From JBCBGF01 sp039820585 (lineage in GTDB: Bacteria; Pseudomonadota; Alphaproteobacteria; Rhodobacterales; Rhodobacteraceae), in NCBI GenBank assembly GCA_039820585.1, contig JBCBPV010000040.1, forward strand, positions 1 to 30,226: 30,226 nt of DNA, given 5' to 3'. Both the position numbers and the translations under genes were made by a program. Below, piece by piece: positions 22,628 to 30,226 of the stretch; the stretch's first letter is position 1, and every line of letters begins with the position of its first letter. The notes below the pieces were generated by a model. That model saw only the letters and a list, made by a program, of their open reading frames with translations, made no database searches and was not told the origin of the DNA.

Positions 22628-22708
22628 GATTGCAAGAGTGTGATGCACCAAAGCCCCGCATAACCGCTGCATTTTGCCCGAAAACCAAGTCAATACGTCG
22701 CGTTCGCA

Positions 22709-22737
22709 TTGACGCCCCGGTGTGGGCTGGCTAGCTC
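22709..22737 (+). promoter_or_regulatory. Candidate promoter for ETF-QO
   Basis: TTGACG (22709-22714; 5 of 6 matches) and TAGCTC (22732-22737; weak -10) are 17 bp apart. The start would fall near 22744, leaving a 43-nt leader with an AAAAGGG ribosome site shortly before the ATG at 22787. Confidence 0.45.
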
Positions 22738-22786
22738 TCGTTCGGTCTGACATCCATGCGTTTGGATCGCTTGAAAAGGGTTTGAT

Positions 22787-24439
22787 ATGGCCGAGATTGA
22801 ACGGGAATCGATGGAATATGACGTCGTGATCGTGGGCGCGGGCCCCGCCGGCCTGTCTGCCGCGATCCGACTGAAACAGCTCGATCCCGATCTGAACGTG
22901 GTCGTCCTGGAAAAAGGGTCGGAGGTTGGGGCACATATCCTGTCGGGCGCCGTTCTGGACCCCGCGGGCCTGGACAAGTTGATGCCCGACTGGCGCGAAC
23001 AGGGTGCCCCGATCAATGTGCCGGTCAAGGACGACAACTTCTACTTCCTGGGCGAAGCGGGCCAGATCCGATTGCCGAACATGTTGATGCCGCCCCTGAT
23101 GAACAATCACGGCAATTACATCGTCTCGATGGGCAATGTCTGCCGCTGGATGGCCGAAAAGGCCGAAGAATTGGGGGTTGAGATCTTTCCCGGAATGGCC
23201 TGTTCCGAGGTTGTGTATGCCAAGGACGGGTCGGTCAAAGGCGTGGTCGCGGGCGAATTTGGCCTGAACCCCGACGGCACCCAATCGGATGGCTATGAGC
23301 CGGGGATGGAACTGCACGGGAAATACGTGTTCCTGTCCGAAGGCGTGCGGGGATCGCTGTCGAAAGAAGTGATTGCCAAATACGATCTGGCCAAAGACGC
23401 CGAGCCGCAGAAATACGGGCTGGGCATGAAAGAGATTTGGGAGATTGACCCCGAAAAGCACCGCGAAGGCAGCGTGACCCACACTATGGGCTGGCCGCTG
23501 GGATCGAACGCAGGCGGCGGGTCTTTCATCTATCACCTTGATAACAATCAGGTCTATGTGGGTTTCGTCGTTCACCTGAACTATGAAAACCCGCATCTCT
23601 ACCCGTATATGGAATTCCAGCGCTTCAAGCACCACCCGATGGTCGCCAAGCTTCTAAAAGGCGGCAAACGCGTGGCCTATGGCGCTCGGGCGATCACCGA
23701 AGGCGGGTATCAGTCGATGCCCAAGGCCGTAGCCCCCGGTGTGGCACTGCTGGGCTGTTCGGTGGGTCTGGTGAACGTCCCCCGGATCAAGGGCAACCAC
23801 AACGCCATGCTGTCGGGCATTGCCGCGGCTGATGCGGCGCAAGCCGCGATTGCCGCGGGGCGCAGTGGCGACACGCTGGACGACTACAATACCGAGTTGC
23901 GCGAGGGCCCGATTGGCCAAGACCTCAAGCGCGTGCGCAATGTCAAACCGCTTTGGTCAAAGAACGGTCTGATGGCGTCGCTCACGGTGGGTGGGTTCGA
24001 TATGTGGACGAACAACCTGTTCGGCCTGTCTTTGCTGGGCACACTGGGCCACGGGAAATCCGATGCGGCGGCGACGGGCCGCGCGTCCGACCATGCCCCC
24101 ATCGACTATCCCAAACCCGACGGCACGCTCAGCTTTGATCGCCTGACCAATGTCAGCTTCTCGATGACCAATCACGAGGAAAGCCAGCCTGCGCACCTGC
24201 GTCTGACAGATGCTGCCGTGCCAATTGCCGTCAACTTGCCCACGTATGCCGAACCGGCGCAGCGCTATTGCCCGGCGGGCGTGTATGAAGTGGTCGAGGA
24301 AGACGACAAAGACCCGCGCTTTGTCATCAACTTCCAGAACTGCGTCCACTGCAAGACCTGCGATATCAAGGACCCCAGCCAGAACATCGTCTGGACCGTG
24401 CCACAGGGCGGCGATGGCCCGAATTATCCCAATATGTAA
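22787..24439 (+). CDS. etfD: Electron transfer flavoprotein-ubiquinone oxidoreductase
   Basis: Inner-membrane-associated flavoprotein that passes electrons from reduced ETF (fatty acid, branched-chain amino acid and dimethylglycine oxidation) to ubiquinone. The 550-residue protein starts with the FAD-binding VVIVGAGPAGLSAAIRLKQ (about 13-31) followed by VVLEKGSEVGAHILSGAVLD. The C-terminal 4Fe-4S domain has its four Cys at 495, 519, 522 and 525, within RYCPAGVYEV and NCVHCKTCDIKDP. Length and order match human ETFDH without its transit peptide. The ATG at 22787 is preceded by AAAAGGG. The etfAB genes are not in the window. A 13-bp palindrome (24446-24458) follows the stop. Confidence 0.96.
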   Translation: MAEIERESMEYDVVIVGAGPAGLSAAIRLKQLDPDLNVVVLEKGSEVGAHILSGAVLDPAGLDKLMPDWREQGAPINVPVKDDNFYFLGEAGQIRLPNMLMPPLMNNHGNYIVSMGNVCRWMAEKAEELGVEIFPGMACSEVVYAKDGSVKGVVAGEFGLNPDGTQSDGYEPGMELHGKYVFLSEGVRGSLSKEVIAKYDLAKDAEPQKYGLGMKEIWEIDPEKHREGSVTHTMGWPLGSNAGGGSFIYHLDNNQVYVGFVVHLNYENPHLYPYMEFQRFKHHPMVAKLLKGGKRVAYGARAITEGGYQSMPKAVAPGVALLGCSVGLVNVPRIKGNHNAMLSGIAAADAAQAAIAAGRSGDTLDDYNTELREGPIGQDLKRVRNVKPLWSKNGLMASLTVGGFDMWTNNLFGLSLLGTLGHGKSDAAATGRASDHAPIDYPKPDGTLSFDRLTNVSFSMTNHEESQPAHLRLTDAAVPIAVNLPTYAEPAQRYCPAGVYEVVEEDDKDPRFVINFQNCVHCKTCDIKDPSQNIVWTVPQGGDGPNYPNM

Positions 24440-24478
24440 CGGGAATGTCAGCGTGACAGTGAATTTCGCGCCAGGCGA

Positions 24479-24507
24479 TTGCCGCATGTGCAGCACGCCG
24501 CTAGGCT
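24479..24507 (+). promoter_or_regulatory. Candidate promoter for the TPR gene and ispE
   Basis: TTGCCG (24479-24484) and TAGGCT (24502-24507) are 17 bp apart in the 96-bp gap after ETF-QO, with the start predicted near 24514, about 22 nt before the ATG at 24536. The -10 box has the same TAG start as the candidates before udg and ETF-QO. Weak by consensus score. Confidence 0.4.
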
Positions 24508-24535
24508 TCATCGGACGAAACGCACGGGATACTTC

Positions 24536-26245
24536 ATGCTGAACAGATTTTCGCGTCTTGCGATCACCACCGCGTTGGCCCTGACTGCGGCATCGCTGCC
24601 TGCAACCCTGTCCGCCGAGGGCAATGCCGGGGCCTATCTGGCCGGGCGGCAAGCGGGAATTGACAACGACTACAGCGCGGCGGCGCAGTATTTCTCACGC
24701 GCGCTGATCCGCGACACGCAAAATCCGGCCCTGATCGAAAACGCCGCCAGCGCCTATTTGTCGATGGGCGATCTGGATCGGGCCGTGCCGCTGGCCACGC
24801 GCCTGACCGAGATGGAGGTGGAAAGCCAGATTGCGGGCCTGATCGCCTATGCCGACCTGTCGAGGCAGGGCGATTGGCAGGCGATCATCGACAGTCTTGA
24901 CGCGGGCCGCTCTGTCGGGCCGCTTTACGATGGGCTGCTACGCGCCTGGGCGCTTGTGGGTCTTGGCCGCATGGGCGACGCGCTGGAACAGTTCAGCGCC
25001 GTGGAAAACGCCCGCGGCACGCAAGCCTTTGGTCTTTATCACCGCGCCCTGGCGCTGGCATCCGTGGGCGATTTCGAAGGCGCCAATGCAATCTTTTCGG
25101 GCGAAGAGGGCACGCAACTGCGCCTCACGCCCCGCGGCACGGTCGCGCATATCCAGGTGTTGGGCCAGTTGCAACAAATCGACACCGCGGTTGAGCGTGT
25201 CGCGGCCGCCCAGCGCGGGCGCCTTGATCCGTTCCTCAGCAATCTGGGCGACCGGCTGACAGCGGGCGAAGATGTGCCCTTCGACGTGGTGACCTCGGCC
25301 ACCGATGGTATTGCGGAAATGCACTTCAGCATCGCCAACGCGCTGACCGGCGAGGCCTCAGATGGCTTTACGCTGGTCTACGCCCGTCTCGCCACCATCC
25401 TGCGCCCCGACCACGTGGAAGGCCTGCTTCTGACCGCCGATCTGTTGGAGCGGTTGGAACGCTATGGCATGGCGACCGAGGTTTACGACCAGGTGGCCCG
25501 CGATCACCCGTATTTCTACATCGCCGAGATGGGCCGTGCAGAAGCGCTGAAGCAGGCAGACCAGACCGAGGCCGCGATTGAGGTGCTGACCCAATTGGGC
25601 GAAACACATAGCGACCTTCCGCTGGTGCATGTGGCCTTGGGCGACACGCTGCGCCGGTTGGAGCGGTTTGAAGAAGCCGTGCCAGCGTATGACCGCGCGA
25701 TTGCGCTGATCGACGATCCTCAGCCCTCGCACTGGTCGCTCTATTTCTCGCGCGGCATCGTACATGAGCGGACCGAAAACTGGCCCCCGGCTGAGGCCGA
25801 TTTCCGCAAGGCGCTGGAACTGCAACCCGACCAGCCCCAGGTGCTGAACTACCTCGGTTATTCCTTCGTCGAGATGCAGATCAACCTTGATGAAGCGCTC
25901 GACATGATCGAACGCGCCGTCGCGGGTGAGCCAAACTCGGGCTACATCACCGACTCGCTGGGCTGGGTTCTGTACCGCCTGGGCCGCTTTGAAGAGGCGG
26001 TGGGCCATATGGAACGAGCGGTCGAGCTTTTGCCGATCGACCCGATCATCAACGATCATCTTGGCGATGTGTACTGGGCCGTGGGCCGCTACCGGGAGGC
26101 CGAGTTTCAGTGGCACCGCGCCCTGTCGTTTGAACCGGAAGAAGACGATGCCGAACGCATTCGCCGCAAGCTCGAGGTCGGCCTAGACGTGGTGCTCGAC
26201 GAAGAAGGGGCGCCACCGTTGCAAGTGGCGAATGACGACGGTTAA
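24536..26245 (+). CDS. Exported tetratricopeptide-repeat protein
   Basis: A 569-residue protein with an N-terminal signal peptide (residues 1 to about 28: basic start, hydrophobic core, cleavage near TLSAEG) and TPR helices over most of its length. The best repeats are at about 405-540, e.g. NYLGYSFVEMQINLDEALDMI, GWVLYRLGRFEEAVGHMERA and GDVYWAVGRYREAEFQWHRA. The layout resembles alphaproteobacterial periplasmic or outer-membrane TPR scaffolds, but binding partners cannot be read from sequence. An in-frame extension to 24479 (TTG) overlaps the promoter and is rejected in favour of the ATG that starts the signal peptide. The last 14 bp overlap the ispE start, so the two are coupled. Confidence 0.9.
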   Translation: MLNRFSRLAITTALALTAASLPATLSAEGNAGAYLAGRQAGIDNDYSAAAQYFSRALIRDTQNPALIENAASAYLSMGDLDRAVPLATRLTEMEVESQIAGLIAYADLSRQGDWQAIIDSLDAGRSVGPLYDGLLRAWALVGLGRMGDALEQFSAVENARGTQAFGLYHRALALASVGDFEGANAIFSGEEGTQLRLTPRGTVAHIQVLGQLQQIDTAVERVAAAQRGRLDPFLSNLGDRLTAGEDVPFDVVTSATDGIAEMHFSIANALTGEASDGFTLVYARLATILRPDHVEGLLLTADLLERLERYGMATEVYDQVARDHPYFYIAEMGRAEALKQADQTEAAIEVLTQLGETHSDLPLVHVALGDTLRRLERFEEAVPAYDRAIALIDDPQPSHWSLYFSRGIVHERTENWPPAEADFRKALELQPDQPQVLNYLGYSFVEMQINLDEALDMIERAVAGEPNSGYITDSLGWVLYRLGRFEEAVGHMERAVELLPIDPIINDHLGDVYWAVGRYREAEFQWHRALSFEPEEDDAERIRRKLEVGLDVVLDEEGAPPLQVANDDG

Positions 26246-27059
26246 GGCCCACGCTCCGGCCAAGATCAACCTGACACTGCATGTCACCGGCCAGCGCGCC
26301 GACGGCTATCACCTTCTCGACTCGCTGGTTTGTTTTGGCGAGACGGGCGATGTGATCACAGTTGCCGCGGCGGATGAGACCCGCATCACGGTATCGGGGC
26401 CCTTCGCTGCCGCGGTGCCGACCACCTTGGACAATCTTGTGGCACAGGCCGCGGATTTGCTGGGCGTCACGGCGCATATCCATATCGAAAAAGCGCTGCC
26501 CGTCGCCGCCGGGATCGGGGGTGGATCGGCGGATGCAGCGGCGACTGTGCGAGCACTGACGACGCTTTACGACATGCCGATACCCGACGACGAGACGCTG
26601 TTGCGGCTTGGCGCGGATGTTCCCGTGTGCGCCCATCAGGGAGTGGTGCGGATGCGCGGTGTGGGTGAGGTGATTGACGTTGTCAGCGACACGCCCATGG
26701 CGTGGGAAACGGTACTGGTGAACCCCGGTATTCCCGTCTCCACCCCCGCTGTCTTCGCGCGTCTCGCGACCAAGACCAATACGCCGATGACCGAACCCAT
26801 CCCCGACCCCACAGACGCGGATTTCCCCAACTGGCTGGCAGATCAGCGAAACGACCTCGAAGGCCCGGCGGTCGCCCTGGCCCCGGATATCGGCCAAGCG
26901 CTTGCAGTACTCGGTCAGCAGCCGGGATGCCGGATCGCGCGCATGTCAGGCTCGGGTGCGACGTGCTTTGCGTTGTTCGAAAGGGGCCGGGCAAGCCACG
27001 CCGTAGACACCATCAAGCACGCCCACCCCAACTGGTGGGCGGTGGTTGCGATCAGCTGA
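26232..27059 (+). CDS. ispE: 4-diphosphocytidyl-2-C-methyl-D-erythritol kinase IspE
   Basis: ATP-dependent phosphorylation of CDP-methylerythritol, fourth step of the non-mevalonate (MEP) isoprenoid pathway. The 275-residue GHMP kinase has HAPAKINLTLHVTGQRADGY (about 6-25) with the catalytic Lys, the ATP loop LPVAAGIGGGSADAAA (about 90-105), and MSGSGATCFALF near the C-terminus. The start ATG at 26232 lies inside the end of the TPR gene (14-bp overlap) and gives the family N-terminus. It converges with the polyprenyl synthase gene, overlapping by 8 bp (27052-27059). The two encode early and late steps of isoprenoid supply for quinones. Confidence 0.96.
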   Translation: MTTVKAHAPAKINLTLHVTGQRADGYHLLDSLVCFGETGDVITVAAADETRITVSGPFAAAVPTTLDNLVAQAADLLGVTAHIHIEKALPVAAGIGGGSADAAATVRALTTLYDMPIPDDETLLRLGADVPVCAHQGVVRMRGVGEVIDVVSDTPMAWETVLVNPGIPVSTPAVFARLATKTNTPMTEPIPDPTDADFPNWLADQRNDLEGPAVALAPDIGQALAVLGQQPGCRIARMSGSGATCFALFERGRASHAVDTIKHAHPNWWAVVAIS

Positions 27060-28053
27060 TCCGCGCCACCACGTAATCGGCGAGGTCTGACAACATCACC
27101 TGCACCTCATTCTGCGGCAGACCGTCCAGCGATGCCTTCGCCTTCGCAGCCCAGCCCAGCGCCTCTTGCCGCGTCGCCTCAAGCGTACCGTGACGGTTCA
27201 GAAGCGACAGCGCGGTCTCCAGGTCACCGTCCTGCTGGTTGCCCAACTCAATCGTGCGGCGCCAAAACGCACGCTCTTCCTCATCGGCCAGCGCAACCGC
27301 TTTGATTACCGGCAATGTCAACTTCCGCTCGCGGAAATCATCGCCGACGTTCTTGCCCGTGGCACCGGTATCCCCTTGATAATCCAATAGATCATCCACG
27401 ATCTGGAATGCGATGCCCAGCGCATCCCCATACCCGCGCAGGGCATCGACCTGGGGCTGGGGCACCTCGGCCACCACGCCACCAACCTCGGTCGCGGCGG
27501 AAAACAGGGCCGCCGTCTTGCCCCGCACGACCTGCAGATAAATCGCCTCATCCGTCGCCAGGTTCTGCGCCGCGGTCAGTTGCAGCACTTCGCCCTCGGC
27601 AATCGTCGCCGCAGCATCGGACAGGATGTTCAGGATCTCCAGCGACCCAGGCTCAACCATCAACTGAAACGACCGCGCGAACAGGTAGTCGCCCACCAGA
27701 ACCGAAGACTTGTTGTCCCACAGAAGGTTCGCTGTGGGCCGCCCGCGCCGTTGCCCGCTTTCGTCCACCACATCGTCATGCAACAGCGTCGCCGTGTGTA
27801 TGAACTCCACCGTCGCCGCCAGCGCGATGTGATGGGGGCCATCGTACCCGCACAGCCGCGCCGCTGCGAGCGTCAGCATGGGGCGCAATCGCTTGCCCCC
27901 CGCGCCCACCAGATGCGCCGTGACTTCAGGGATGCGGGGCGCATGTTTCGATGCCATACGCTCGGCGATCAGCGCGTTCACAGCCTCCATATCCGCCGAC
28001 AAGTAGGCAGCAAGGCGTTCATGCGGTTTGACGATTGCGTCGTCCAGTCCCAT
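27052..28053 (-). CDS. ispB: Long-chain polyprenyl diphosphate synthase (quinone side chain)
   Basis: Builds the isoprenoid tail of ubiquinone by repeated addition of isopentenyl diphosphate. The 333-residue protein has GGKRLRPML (52-60), the first Asp-rich motif LLHDDVVDESGQRRGRP (DDVVD at 93-97), GDYLFARSF, and the second Asp-rich motif IVDDLLDYQGD (220-224 core). It belongs to the octaprenyl/decaprenyl class; the chain length is not readable here, but Q-10 is usual in Rhodobacteraceae. The ORF could begin three codons upstream with GTG (28062), but the ATG at 28053 follows TGAGAG and is preferred. It converges with ispE and diverges from the DUF2007 gene with a 55-bp gap. Confidence 0.95.
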   Translation of the reverse strand: MGLDDAIVKPHERLAAYLSADMEAVNALIAERMASKHAPRIPEVTAHLVGAGGKRLRPMLTLAAARLCGYDGPHHIALAATVEFIHTATLLHDDVVDESGQRRGRPTANLLWDNKSSVLVGDYLFARSFQLMVEPGSLEILNILSDAAATIAEGEVLQLTAAQNLATDEAIYLQVVRGKTAALFSAATEVGGVVAEVPQPQVDALRGYGDALGIAFQIVDDLLDYQGDTGATGKNVGDDFRERKLTLPVIKAVALADEEERAFWRRTIELGNQQDGDLETALSLLNRHGTLEATRQEALGWAAKAKASLDGLPQNEVQVMLSDLADYVVARIS

Positions 28054-28108
28054 CACTCTCACGTCAGATTGCTCGACAAGGTGGCTGTCTTGTCATTATG
28101 TCCCAGGT

Positions 28109-28324
28109 ATGAGGGAGCTAATTCGCACAAACGATCCGACAATGATCGCCTTCGCCACCACGCTCCTCCGGGGTGAGGATATAGACTTCTTTGAAATGGA
28201 CGTCCACATGAGCGTCCTTGAGGGATCGATCGGCATATTGCCGCGCCGTTTGATGGTGCGCGACAAGGATCACTTCCGGGCCGCCGCGGTCCTGCGTGAC
28301 AATGACATCCCCGTCCCCACCTGA
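28109..28324 (+). CDS. DUF2007 small protein
   Basis: A 71-residue protein of the DUF2007 type (putative signal-transducing protein): MRELIRTNDPTMIAFATTLL, then GEDIDFFEMDVHMSVLEGSI and a basic RRLMVRDKDHFRAA segment, the usual order of this domain. The track's longer start at 28028 lies across the ispB start and is rejected; the ATG at 28109 is the family N-terminus. A possible promoter, TCGACA (28072-28077) and CATTAT (28094-28099) 16 bp apart, would start transcription within 3 bp of the ATG. A 6-bp inverted repeat (GACAAG/CTTGTC, 28075-28080 and 28089-28094) overlaps it. The gene overlaps the methyltransferase by 23 bp. Biochemical role unknown. Confidence 0.85.
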   Translation: MRELIRTNDPTMIAFATTLLRGEDIDFFEMDVHMSVLEGSIGILPRRLMVRDKDHFRAAAVLRDNDIPVPT

Positions 28325-29090
28325 GCGCTTTGACGAGGCCAGTCTGACCGATGATGCGGTCCTGGGCGGGCGCCTGTCCGTGTGGCAACCGCATGACGGC
28401 TACCGCGCGGGGGTGGACCCGGTGTTCCTGGCCGCCGCTGTTGCCGCCCGACCCGGTGAGACGGTGCTAGAGCTTGGCTGTGGCGTGGGCGTTGCCAGCC
28501 TGTGCCTGATGGCGCGGGTGCCGGGGCTGTGGCTCACGGGGGTTGAACTGCAACCAGCTTATGCCGCGCTTGCCGCCCGGAACGCACAGCGCAATGGGAT
28601 GGCGATGCAGGTCGTGGCAGGCGACATTACCCGGATGCCGCCTGAGGTTCGGGATCAGAGCTTTGATCATGTGATTACAAACCCACCCTACTATCTGCGG
28701 CGCGACGGCACCCCGGCCAGCGACCGGGGCCGAGAGCAGGCCCTGGGCGAGGAAACGCCGCTTTCCGCCTGGATCGACGCCGCGCTGCGGCGACTTGCGC
28801 CCGGTGGATGCCTCACCGTGATCCAACGCGCGGACCGCCTGGCCGATCTGCTGGGCGACCTGTCCCCCCGTGCGGGTGCAATCGAAATCCGCCCGCTTGC
28901 CCCGCGTCTCAGCCGCGATGCAACCCGTGTGATCGTTATCGCCAAGAAGGGCGCTAAGACGCCACTTCGATTGGCACCGCCTATGATTTTGCACGAAGGC
29001 GCGGCCCATACCGAAGATCGCGACAGCTACACATCCGCCGCGGCGGCCGTACTGCGCGACGGCCATGCCTGGCCTTGGGTGGGCGATTAA
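28302..29090 (+). CDS. TrmN6/YfiC-like SAM-dependent methyltransferase
   Basis: A 262-residue N6-adenine-type methyltransferase resembling tRNA1(Val) A37 methyltransferase (TrmN6/YfiC). SAM-binding motif I is VLELGCGVGVASLCLMARVP, and the catalytic motif is NPPYYLRRDG, typical of adenine-N6 enzymes. The substrate (tRNA, rRNA or protein) is not settled by sequence. The frame allows GTG at 28296 or ATG at 28302; ATG is chosen. The start lies 23 bp inside the DUF2007 gene, so translation is coupled. Sequence after the stop (29091-29211) has no gene and holds the YdcH leader. Confidence 0.9.
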   Translation: MTSPSPPERFDEASLTDDAVLGGRLSVWQPHDGYRAGVDPVFLAAAVAARPGETVLELGCGVGVASLCLMARVPGLWLTGVELQPAYAALAARNAQRNGMAMQVVAGDITRMPPEVRDQSFDHVITNPPYYLRRDGTPASDRGREQALGEETPLSAWIDAALRRLAPGGCLTVIQRADRLADLLGDLSPRAGAIEIRPLAPRLSRDATRVIVIAKKGAKTPLRLAPPMILHEGAAHTEDRDSYTSAAAAVLRDGHAWPWVGD

Positions 29091-29126
29091 CGCTTTGGCA
29101 ATCTTTCCGGGGGATCGTGCCGATGA

Positions 29127-29179
29127 GAGTGCAGCCCGTTGAATGAAACGTGACACGACTCGGTTTCTGTGCTGCACTC
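29127..29179. repeat. Paired 9-bp inverted repeat upstream of the YdcH-like gene
   Basis: GAGTGCAGC (29127-29135) and GCTGCACTC (29171-29179) are perfect inverted copies with 35 bp between them. The right arm overlaps TGCACT (29173-29178), a possible -10 box 17 bp after GTGACA (29150-29155). The arms could be a long-loop hairpin in RNA or two operator half-sites flanking the promoter, about 44 bp centre to centre. Confidence 0.5.
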
Positions 29180-29211
29180 CGTACCACAGTGATGAAAACA
29201 GGAGGACACCG

Positions 29212-29379
29212 ATGACCTTGAGTTCGCACCTGCAAGAACTCCGCAAGAAACATCAAACGCTTTCAGAACAGGTTGAAGAGGCTCAGCGCAGCCCGGCAAC
29301 CGATGATACTCAGATCACCGATCTGAAGAAGCAAAAACTGCGACTCAAGGAACAGATCGCGCGTCTTCAAAGCGCCTGA
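29212..29379 (+). CDS. YdcH-like small coiled-coil protein (DUF465)
   Basis: A 55-residue protein of the YdcH/SlyX-like DUF465 family: LSSHLQELRKKHQTLSEQVE, then a short linker and DLKKQKLRLKEQIARLQ, two charged helices that fit an antiparallel coiled coil. Role unknown. The ATG at 29212 follows a strong GGAGGA site (29201-29206), 5 nt spaced. A longer frame starting at 29143 has no ribosome site and would include the leader, so it is rejected. The neighbour LysR gene is convergent, with only 10 bp between the stops. Confidence 0.9.
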   Translation: MTLSSHLQELRKKHQTLSEQVEEAQRSPATDDTQITDLKKQKLRLKEQIARLQSA

Positions 29380-29389
29380 CCCAGGGGCT

Positions 29390-30226
29390 TCACGCCATCT
29401 CGGCCACGTCTTGCGCCGAGAGGATCGTGCGGCCCGCGTTCAGTTCGGTCAATGACTGTGCCTCGTTCAGGATCCAGTCGTAGAAGGCCGACACCTGCGG
29501 TCGCGTTTCCGATCCTTTGGGGCAGACAAACCGGTAATGCGCATCGGTCGTCAGCGACAATGGGTGGGGCATGACCAATTGCCCCGCCCGGATCGCCTCT
29601 GCCGCCAGGGAGATGCGGCCCATCACGACGCCGCCACTGGCCAATGCCGCATCCAACGCATGATCGGCTTGCGAAAAGCGCGGCCCGGTTGTTGGCGCCG
29701 CCCCAAGCCCCGCCGCCTTGAACCAGGCGTGCCATTCAATTGGCGGGTCAAGGAACGCAGTGTCATCCTGATGTAGCAACGTCGCCCGCCGCAGATCCGC
29801 GGGTTCGGGGTACTGCGCGGCCAATGCAGGTGACATCATCGGTGTCACCCATTCGCGAATGATCGAGCGCGAAAAGAACTCATCATCGCGGGGCAGCCCG
29901 AACCGGATTGCCACGTCGATGCCATCTCGGTCGAAATCCATGATCCGCAAACCCGCGGCGAACCGCAGCTCGATCTCGGGATGGGCGTTTGCGAAGGCAA
30001 AGATACGCGGCGCCAGCCACTTGGCGGTCAGCGCAGGGCCCGCCGTGACCGTGATCGTCTGCGTATCGGTCAACCGCCGCGCCGCGCGCCATGCCGCGGT
30101 CAGCCGGGCAAAGCCCTCTTGTGCCCCCGGTGCCAGGGCGCGGCCCGCCTCTGTCAGCTCAACCGCACGGTTCAGGCGGCGGAACAAAGGCTGGCCCAAA
30201 TGCTCTTCCAGCGACTTGATCTGAAA
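29390..30226 (-). CDS. LysR-family transcriptional regulator, GcvA-like (truncated by the window edge)
   Basis: Partial: the frame is still open at the right edge, where it encodes FQIKSLEEHLGQPLF, the end of the LysR helix-turn-helix domain. The 278 codons seen cover the rest, so about 25-30 N-terminal residues are missing. RRLNRAVELTEAG is the usual end of the DNA-binding domain. The co-inducer-binding domain follows, with ITVTAGPALTAKWLAPRI, DRDGIDVAIRFG and GGVVMGRISLAAEAIRAGQL, which are GcvA/AmpR-branch features. Its effector and target genes cannot be named. A TTG-started frame at 30199 is an artefact of the cut. LysR genes often face their targets, and the divergent neighbour is outside this window. 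Confidence 0.9.
   Translation of the reverse strand, partial: FQIKSLEEHLGQPLFRRLNRAVELTEAGRALAPGAQEGFARLTAAWRAARRLTDTQTITVTAGPALTAKWLAPRIFAFANAHPEIELRFAAGLRIMDFDRDGIDVAIRFGLPRDDEFFSRSIIREWVTPMMSPALAAQYPEPADLRRATLLHQDDTAFLDPPIEWHAWFKAAGLGAAPTTGPRFSQADHALDAALASGGVVMGRISLAAEAIRAGQLVMPHPLSLTTDAHYRFVCPKGSETRPQVSAFYDWILNEAQSLTELNAGRTILSAQDVAEMA

Noticed and set aside
22526..23635. 369-codon minus-strand frame across the start of ETF-QO and the greA leader
   Set aside because: It lies opposite the conserved FAD-binding region of ETF-QO and reads as compositional shadow.

Overview
The window is GC-rich, densely packed chromosomal DNA that reads as an alphaproteobacterium of the Rhodobacteraceae (Roseobacter group). 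Pointers are the plant/alphaproteobacterial type of glutamate-cysteine ligase, the 44-residue aa3 cytochrome c oxidase subunit IV, ETF-ubiquinone oxidoreductase, the non-mevalonate enzyme IspE next to a long-chain polyprenyl synthase, and the gene packing. No rRNA, tRNA, CRISPR array, insertion sequence, phage gene or integrase was seen. Codon and base use look even throughout, so this is core chromosome rather than an island. Thirty-one protein genes are called; the last (LysR) is cut by the right edge.

Layout. 38-1408 carries gshA. 1411-5078 is a minus-strand operon in the order pyrB, a small membrane-anchored unknown protein, a dihydroorotase-like gene that has lost its catalytic residues (pyrC'), plsY and an 88-residue unknown. 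Its promoter faces a separate plus-strand promoter for udg-moaB (5173-6473). 6561-11405 is a two-gene RND efflux system (adaptor and permease). It converges on an orphan DsbD N-terminal-domain protein (11402-12214, minus). yqgE (12349-12906) converges on tsaC/sua5 (12897-13853, minus). A metallo-beta-lactamase-fold hydrolase and a DUF6173-like gene follow, then the tiny oxidase subunit IV gene (15498-15632), which converges on azlCD, a branched-chain amino acid exporter pair.

16727-20842 is a tightly coupled molybdenum-cofactor operon: fdhD, mobA, mobB and a 710-residue fusion of a DUF429/RNase H-like domain with MoeA. Together these genes sulfurate Moco for formate dehydrogenase, make the guanine dinucleotide form and insert molybdenum. 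A 191-bp AT-rich gap (20843-21033) holds a perfect 20-bp palindrome and the only convincing intrinsic terminator of the window, serving the minus-strand pair greA and a 338-residue unknown membrane protein. greA has a hairpin-rich 5' leader. ETF-QO, a secreted TPR protein and ispE follow on the plus strand. ispE converges on a polyprenyl diphosphate synthase. A DUF2007 protein, a TrmN6-like methyltransferase, a YdcH-like mini-protein and the truncated LysR gene end the window.

The window is mostly ordinary housekeeping DNA and I see no defence or secondary-metabolism system. The parts most worth following are the fused DUF429-MoeA protein, the pyrB / membrane protein / pseudo-dihydroorotase operon, a family-4 uracil-DNA glycosylase lacking most iron-sulfur cysteines, the greA leader, and the habit of convergent genes overlapping at their stop codons.
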